Origin: Bacteriovorax stolpii
GTDB lineage: Bacteria; Bdellovibrionota; UBA2428
Direction of reading: 5' to 3'
Length of the DNA: 64,000 nt
NCBI GenBank assembly: GCA_945881775.1
Contig: CAMCVE010000008.1
Location: forward strand, 42,588 to 106,587
Below the pieces are notes generated by a model. It saw nothing but the letters and a program-made list of their open reading frames with translations. It was not told where the DNA came from and ran no database searches. The position numbers and the translations under genes are program-made. This document shows, one piece after another, positions 61,040-64,000 of this stretch (the stretch's first letter is position 1; every line of letters starts with the position of its first letter).

Positions 61040-62455
61040 CTAAAGAATCGGAGCGAAAAGGTCGGCGCTGCGCTCGAGCAGGCGACGACCGAAACTTCGG
61101 CCCTCAAAGTCTTTGAGCGTTAGCTCACTGGATTTGTCGAAATCCTCAGACAGCATCTGGGCCAACTCCGAAATAAAAGTAGCCTCAGTCGACATTATCG
61201 AGATTTCGAAATTCAAGAACATGGAACGGTAGTCGAGGTTTGCGGAACCAACCACAGCCACCTCATCATCCACCACCATGACTTTTTGATGCAAGAAGCC
61301 CGCATCAAATCGAAACAACCGCGCCCCCCCGGCAAGCAACTCTGCCTGGTAGACACTCGAAGCCAGGTTCACCAGCAGATTGTCACCCCGGCTTGGCAGC
61401 ATAATTCGAAGATCGACGCCTCTGAGAGCTGCAAGCGCCAATGCGTCGCTAAGACTGTCCGGAAGAACCAAGTAGGGCGTCGAAATCCACAACCGTTTGC
61501 GAGCCATATTGATGAGAGCCAGATGCGCCTGCAAACAGGTTCTTCGGTCATCGACGGGACCCGTGTGCAAACAAAGGACGTCTGCCACCGCATCCGCGGG
61601 ACACCACGGGTCCCACTGAGCCTTGAGTAACTTGCCCTGAGACCAAAACCAGTCTTTCGCGAATGCTGTTTGCAGCGCCATGACGGCGGGCCCCTCAAGA
61701 CGCACTTGGGCGTCCCGCCAAGCCCCCACCTCGGGATCAAGACCCAGGTACTCGTCTCCGACATTCATTCCGCCCGCGATGGCCACACGACCGTCAACGA
61801 TCAACAGTTTACGATGATTGCGAAAATTGATTTGAAACCTGTTTTGCGGGCCCTTTGTCGCATTGAACTGGGCGACCTTCACTCCCGCATTTCTCAAGCG
61901 TGAGAACAATCTGCCAGAAATCGTCGACCCGATCTCGTCGTAAAGGAAATTCACCTCAACTCCCGCGAGGGCCTTGGCCATGAGCGCTTCGGCGAAACGC
62001 AAGCCCGTCTGATCTTCCCGAAAGATATAGAATTGAAACAGAATATATTTTTTGGCGCCCTCGATCTCTTCGAACATTAAGGGGTAGGCCCTTTCGGCGT
62101 CCACAATAAGCTTGATTCGGTTGCCTCCCGTAAACCCTACCTGCGGAGAAGCCGTCACGCTGGCTACCAAAGTCTCAAGATTCCGCGGACAGGGAATTTC
62201 ATGAGATGTCACTTTTTCAATTCGAGAGAGCTCTTCTCGGGCTCGACGATCGAGCGCCTGCCTCTTGATACGGTAACCATTAAACTTGCTTCGTCCAAAG
62301 ATCACGTAAAGCGGCACGCTCAGGTACGGAAATCCCAAAAGCGCCACAGTCCAGGCCGCAGCTCCCTGAGGCGTTCGCGATTGCATAATCGCTCGAGCGG
62401 CACAAGGGAGCGCCATAGCGTAGAGCGCAATCAAAAAATAAGTCCAGGTGCTCAT
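61040..62455 (-). CDS. cls: Cardiolipin synthase (PLD-type)
   Basis: A 471-residue membrane enzyme that joins two phosphatidylglycerols to form cardiolipin. Two N-terminal membrane segments (about 3-20 and 32-52) precede the two PLD HxKxxxxD motifs: 'NHRKLLIVDGRVAIAGGMN' (first) and 'LHQKVMVVDDEVAVVGSANLD' region (second). 'PLYVIFGRSKF' is typical. An ATG at 62455 is preceded by GGTGGAG with 7 bases spacing. It sits 60 bp upstream of aguA on the same strand. Confidence 0.94.
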   Translation of the reverse strand: MSTWTYFLIALYAMALPCAARAIMQSRTPQGAAAWTVALLGFPYLSVPLYVIFGRSKFNGYRIKRQALDRRAREELSRIEKVTSHEIPCPRNLETLVASVTASPQVGFTGGNRIKLIVDAERAYPLMFEEIEGAKKYILFQFYIFREDQTGLRFAEALMAKALAGVEVNFLYDEIGSTISGRLFSRLRNAGVKVAQFNATKGPQNRFQINFRNHRKLLIVDGRVAIAGGMNVGDEYLGLDPEVGAWRDAQVRLEGPAVMALQTAFAKDWFWSQGKLLKAQWDPWCPADAVADVLCLHTGPVDDRRTCLQAHLALINMARKRLWISTPYLVLPDSLSDALALAALRGVDLRIMLPSRGDNLLVNLASSVYQAELLAGGARLFRFDAGFLHQKVMVVDDEVAVVGSANLDYRSMFLNFEISIMSTEATFISELAQMLSEDFDKSSELTLKDFEGRSFGRRLLERSADLFAPIL

Positions 62456-62523
62456 TACAAACTCCACCCTAGGCTTAAATCAGTCTTGAACAAAGCCTAG
62501 AGATCCGAGAAGCTAGAGAATCT

Positions 62524-63303
62524 GTGAAGCCCCCCACTCTTCTCATTGCTGGAGCCGGAGACCTCGGACTTCGAGTCGCCTTGTTTTTACAGAGGCATCC
62601 AGATCTCACTCCGGGTCTAGAGTCCGACAAGATCTTCTGCCTAACCCAGGGAGTGTCGCGCCATGCCCTGATTCTCGCTGCGGGTTTTGCTGCCCTAACG
62701 AGCCCTCCGCCAAGCAAGTCGTCGCATCTACTCATCGCGTTTCCTCCGGGCCCAAACTACGTCGATGATGTGGCCCAAGCTCTCAACTCCTGGTCAAAAG
62801 AAGGGCCCGCGGTCCTCGTATCTTCTGTCGGCGTCTACCTGGAGACAAGCGGAGGCCTCGTTGACGAGACGAGCTCGATCGATTCAGGCTCCCCGCTCGC
62901 GACAGCCGAGTCACTAGCCCTAAACCAAGGGGCACATGTGCTGCGGCTCGCAGGCCTTTACAGCGAATCTCGGGGTCCGCAGATTTTCTGGAAGTCGCGA
63001 GGCGAATCTCCCTCGTGGTCCGGCGGACTCGTCAACCTCATTCACAGAGACGATGCTGCAGAAGTCACTGCGCGACTCTTGGTCTCAGGGCTCAGTCCCA
63101 GCGCCTGGTGTCTCTCCGATGGCACTCCACTCACTCGGGCAGAGATTGACCAGGCCTGGAGCACACGCCACTCCTCGCCCAACACGCGCTTTACTGCACC
63201 CGACGGGGCCCTTGGAAAACGAATTTGCTCCGAAAAAATTCGCAAGGCTCTCGCGTGGAAACCTCGTTGGACGAGTTTTCTGGATTTTGCGCGCAACGCC
63301 TAG
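62524..63303 (+). CDS. NAD(P)-binding SDR/epimerase-like protein (YeeZ type)
   Basis: A 259-residue Rossmann protein. 'LLIAGAGDLGLRVA' holds the GxGxxG dinucleotide motif. 'LLIAFPPGPNYVDDVAQAL', 'AVLVSSVGVYLETSGGLVDE' (SS and VY region), 'RLAGLYSESRGP' and 'NLIHRDDAAEVTARLL' match the YeeZ/YlbE-like extended SDR group. The usual Tyr-x-x-x-Lys pair is not clear. Function is unassigned. Start is GTG. Its stop overlaps the convergent permease gene by 4 bp. Confidence 0.8.
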   Translation: MKPPTLLIAGAGDLGLRVALFLQRHPDLTPGLESDKIFCLTQGVSRHALILAAGFAALTSPPPSKSSHLLIAFPPGPNYVDDVAQALNSWSKEGPAVLVSSVGVYLETSGGLVDETSSIDSGSPLATAESLALNQGAHVLRLAGLYSESRGPQIFWKSRGESPSWSGGLVNLIHRDDAAEVTARLLVSGLSPSAWCLSDGTPLTRAEIDQAWSTRHSSPNTRFTAPDGALGKRICSEKIRKALAWKPRWTSFLDFARNA

Positions 63304-64000
63304 CCGTTGATTCGACCCGACATGATGCCCGCCACCCGTCGCGTCGAGGGAATACGGTCAAGAACCACTTTGAGAATCACGGTGAGTGGAACCGCAAGGA
63401 ATGCACCCGCTACACCCCAAACAAAACTCCAGAAGACCAAGAAAAACATCACCGTTACAGGATGCAAATCGAGACTGCGACCCATGAGACTCGGTTCGAG
63501 AATGTTGCCCACATAAATCTGGGCAGCACCCGCCACCCCCAAAAAGACCCAGAACTCGGGCCCAAGCCCGTACTGAAGCCAAATAACAGGAAGCGGCAGC
63601 ATCACCGAAAGCGCGGATCCGAGACTAGGAATAAAGTTTAGGAAGAATGTCAGAAACGTGAACAGCAATGTCAGTTCACCGCCGAGAATCCATAGAAGAA
63701 TTCCCACGATGCCAGCCATCACAAGAGAGAGCAAGCTCTTCACCCAGACATAGCGCGACATCGATGTTTGAATCTCAACCAAAGTTTTTGGCCAGCGATC
63801 GTTTCGGCTTTTGCCGAGGAGTAAGAAAATGAGATAGATCGCAACGAGCCCACCGTAGGAGATGAGAGTGAGGACGTTGCCCGTAATGAACTGCCCCCAG
63901 TCCATAATGCGCGACGAATCGATCTTTTGGAAAAGTTGCTCGGTATTGAGTTTTAGACCCCAGCGACTCCCCAAAGACTCCACCGAGGCGATGGTTTCTT
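63300..64000 (-). CDS. AI-2E family transporter (PerM-like), 5' end outside window
   Basis: At least 233 residues of the C-terminal part of a polytopic membrane protein. 'LTLISYGGLVAIYLIFLLLG' region, 'ELTLLFTFLTFFLNFIPSLGSALSVMLPLPV' region, 'IYVGNILEPSLMGRSLDLHPVTVMFFLVFW' region and 'AGAFLAVPLTVILKVVLD' are the PerM/AI-2E permease signature (N..EP...G....L.P). The frame is open through the right edge, so the start is not in the window. Possible export of small molecules or lipids; substrate unknown. Confidence 0.9.
   Translation of the reverse strand, partial: ETIASVESLGSRWGLKLNTEQLFQKIDSSRIMDWGQFITGNVLTLISYGGLVAIYLIFLLLGKSRNDRWPKTLVEIQTSMSRYVWVKSLLSLVMAGIVGILLWILGGELTLLFTFLTFFLNFIPSLGSALSVMLPLPVIWLQYGLGPEFWVFLGVAGAAQIYVGNILEPSLMGRSLDLHPVTVMFFLVFWSFVWGVAGAFLAVPLTVILKVVLDRIPSTRRVAGIMSGRING

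Overview
The window reads as a chromosomal segment of a free-living or predatory Gram-negative bacterium of the Bdellovibrionota (Oligoflexia/Bdellovibrio-like) type. This is inference from gene content: the order trpS-pgpA, recA, M50 protease, scpA, scpB, rluB, a BamD-like lipoprotein; many predicted exported, lipoprotein and beta-barrel proteins; a TamA-like/TamB-like pair; RNase J; and base composition in the mid-50s % GC by eye. Coding density is very high. Many neighbours overlap by 4 bp (ATGA, GTGA or TTGA), so most genes sit in tight operons. No CRISPR array, rRNA gene or insertion sequence was seen. One tRNA gene, tRNA-Ser(CGA), is present.

Layout. 1-4.5 kb: an exported SH3-like protein (partial), asnS, small exported proteins, a non-coding stretch with palindromes, and an orphan periplasmic binding protein. 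4.3-10.6 kb: an alpha/beta hydrolase, trpS, pgpA, tRNA-Ser, a peptidase-like protein, an HD hydrolase, a nitronate monooxygenase-like protein and a free-methionine sulfoxide reductase. 10.8-18.0 kb: recA with a strong terminator, three tandem related small lipoproteins, an M50 protease, scpA-scpB-rluB, a BamD-like lipoprotein and a TPR protein. 18.0-24.4 kb: the leftward set ygfZ-xerD-alaS-CcmI-like lipoprotein, then an M14 carboxypeptidase. 24.4-33.4 kb: one leftward chain from a PBP4-type peptidase through four exported proteins of unknown or beta-barrel type to RNase J, D-aminoacyl-tRNA deacylase and an Hsp70-like protein. 33.5-39.3 kb: a rightward chain from a family 5 solute-binding lipoprotein through a REC-GGDEF regulator, an exported Ig-like protein, rsmE, an RDD membrane protein, a heptose-phosphate adenylyltransferase-like protein and gpmA to a Tim44-like protein. 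39.3-45.6 kb: beta-barrel-like and exported proteins, a second Xer recombinase, a membrane-anchored ferredoxin and a DMT exporter. 45.6-49.5 kb: the TamA-like/TamB-like pair.

49.5-53.5 kb is the most unusual part: an exported HNH nuclease, an exported ADP-ribosyltransferase with intact R / FTSTS / ExE motifs, and two exported proteins of unknown family. It is followed by a relic of an FtsX/MacB-type permease. This looks like an accessory cassette of secreted enzymes that could act on other cells. 53.6-64 kb returns to ordinary content: a polar amino-acid ABC importer, an AlkZ-like protein, a DEAD-box helicase, an exported phosphoesterase, the aguA-aguB agmatine-to-putrescine pair, cardiolipin synthase, an SDR-like enzyme and a partial AI-2E family permease.

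Functional names rest on motif reading and family knowledge, not on database searches. Start codons are judged from ribosome-binding sites, overlaps and signal peptides, and several are uncertain.
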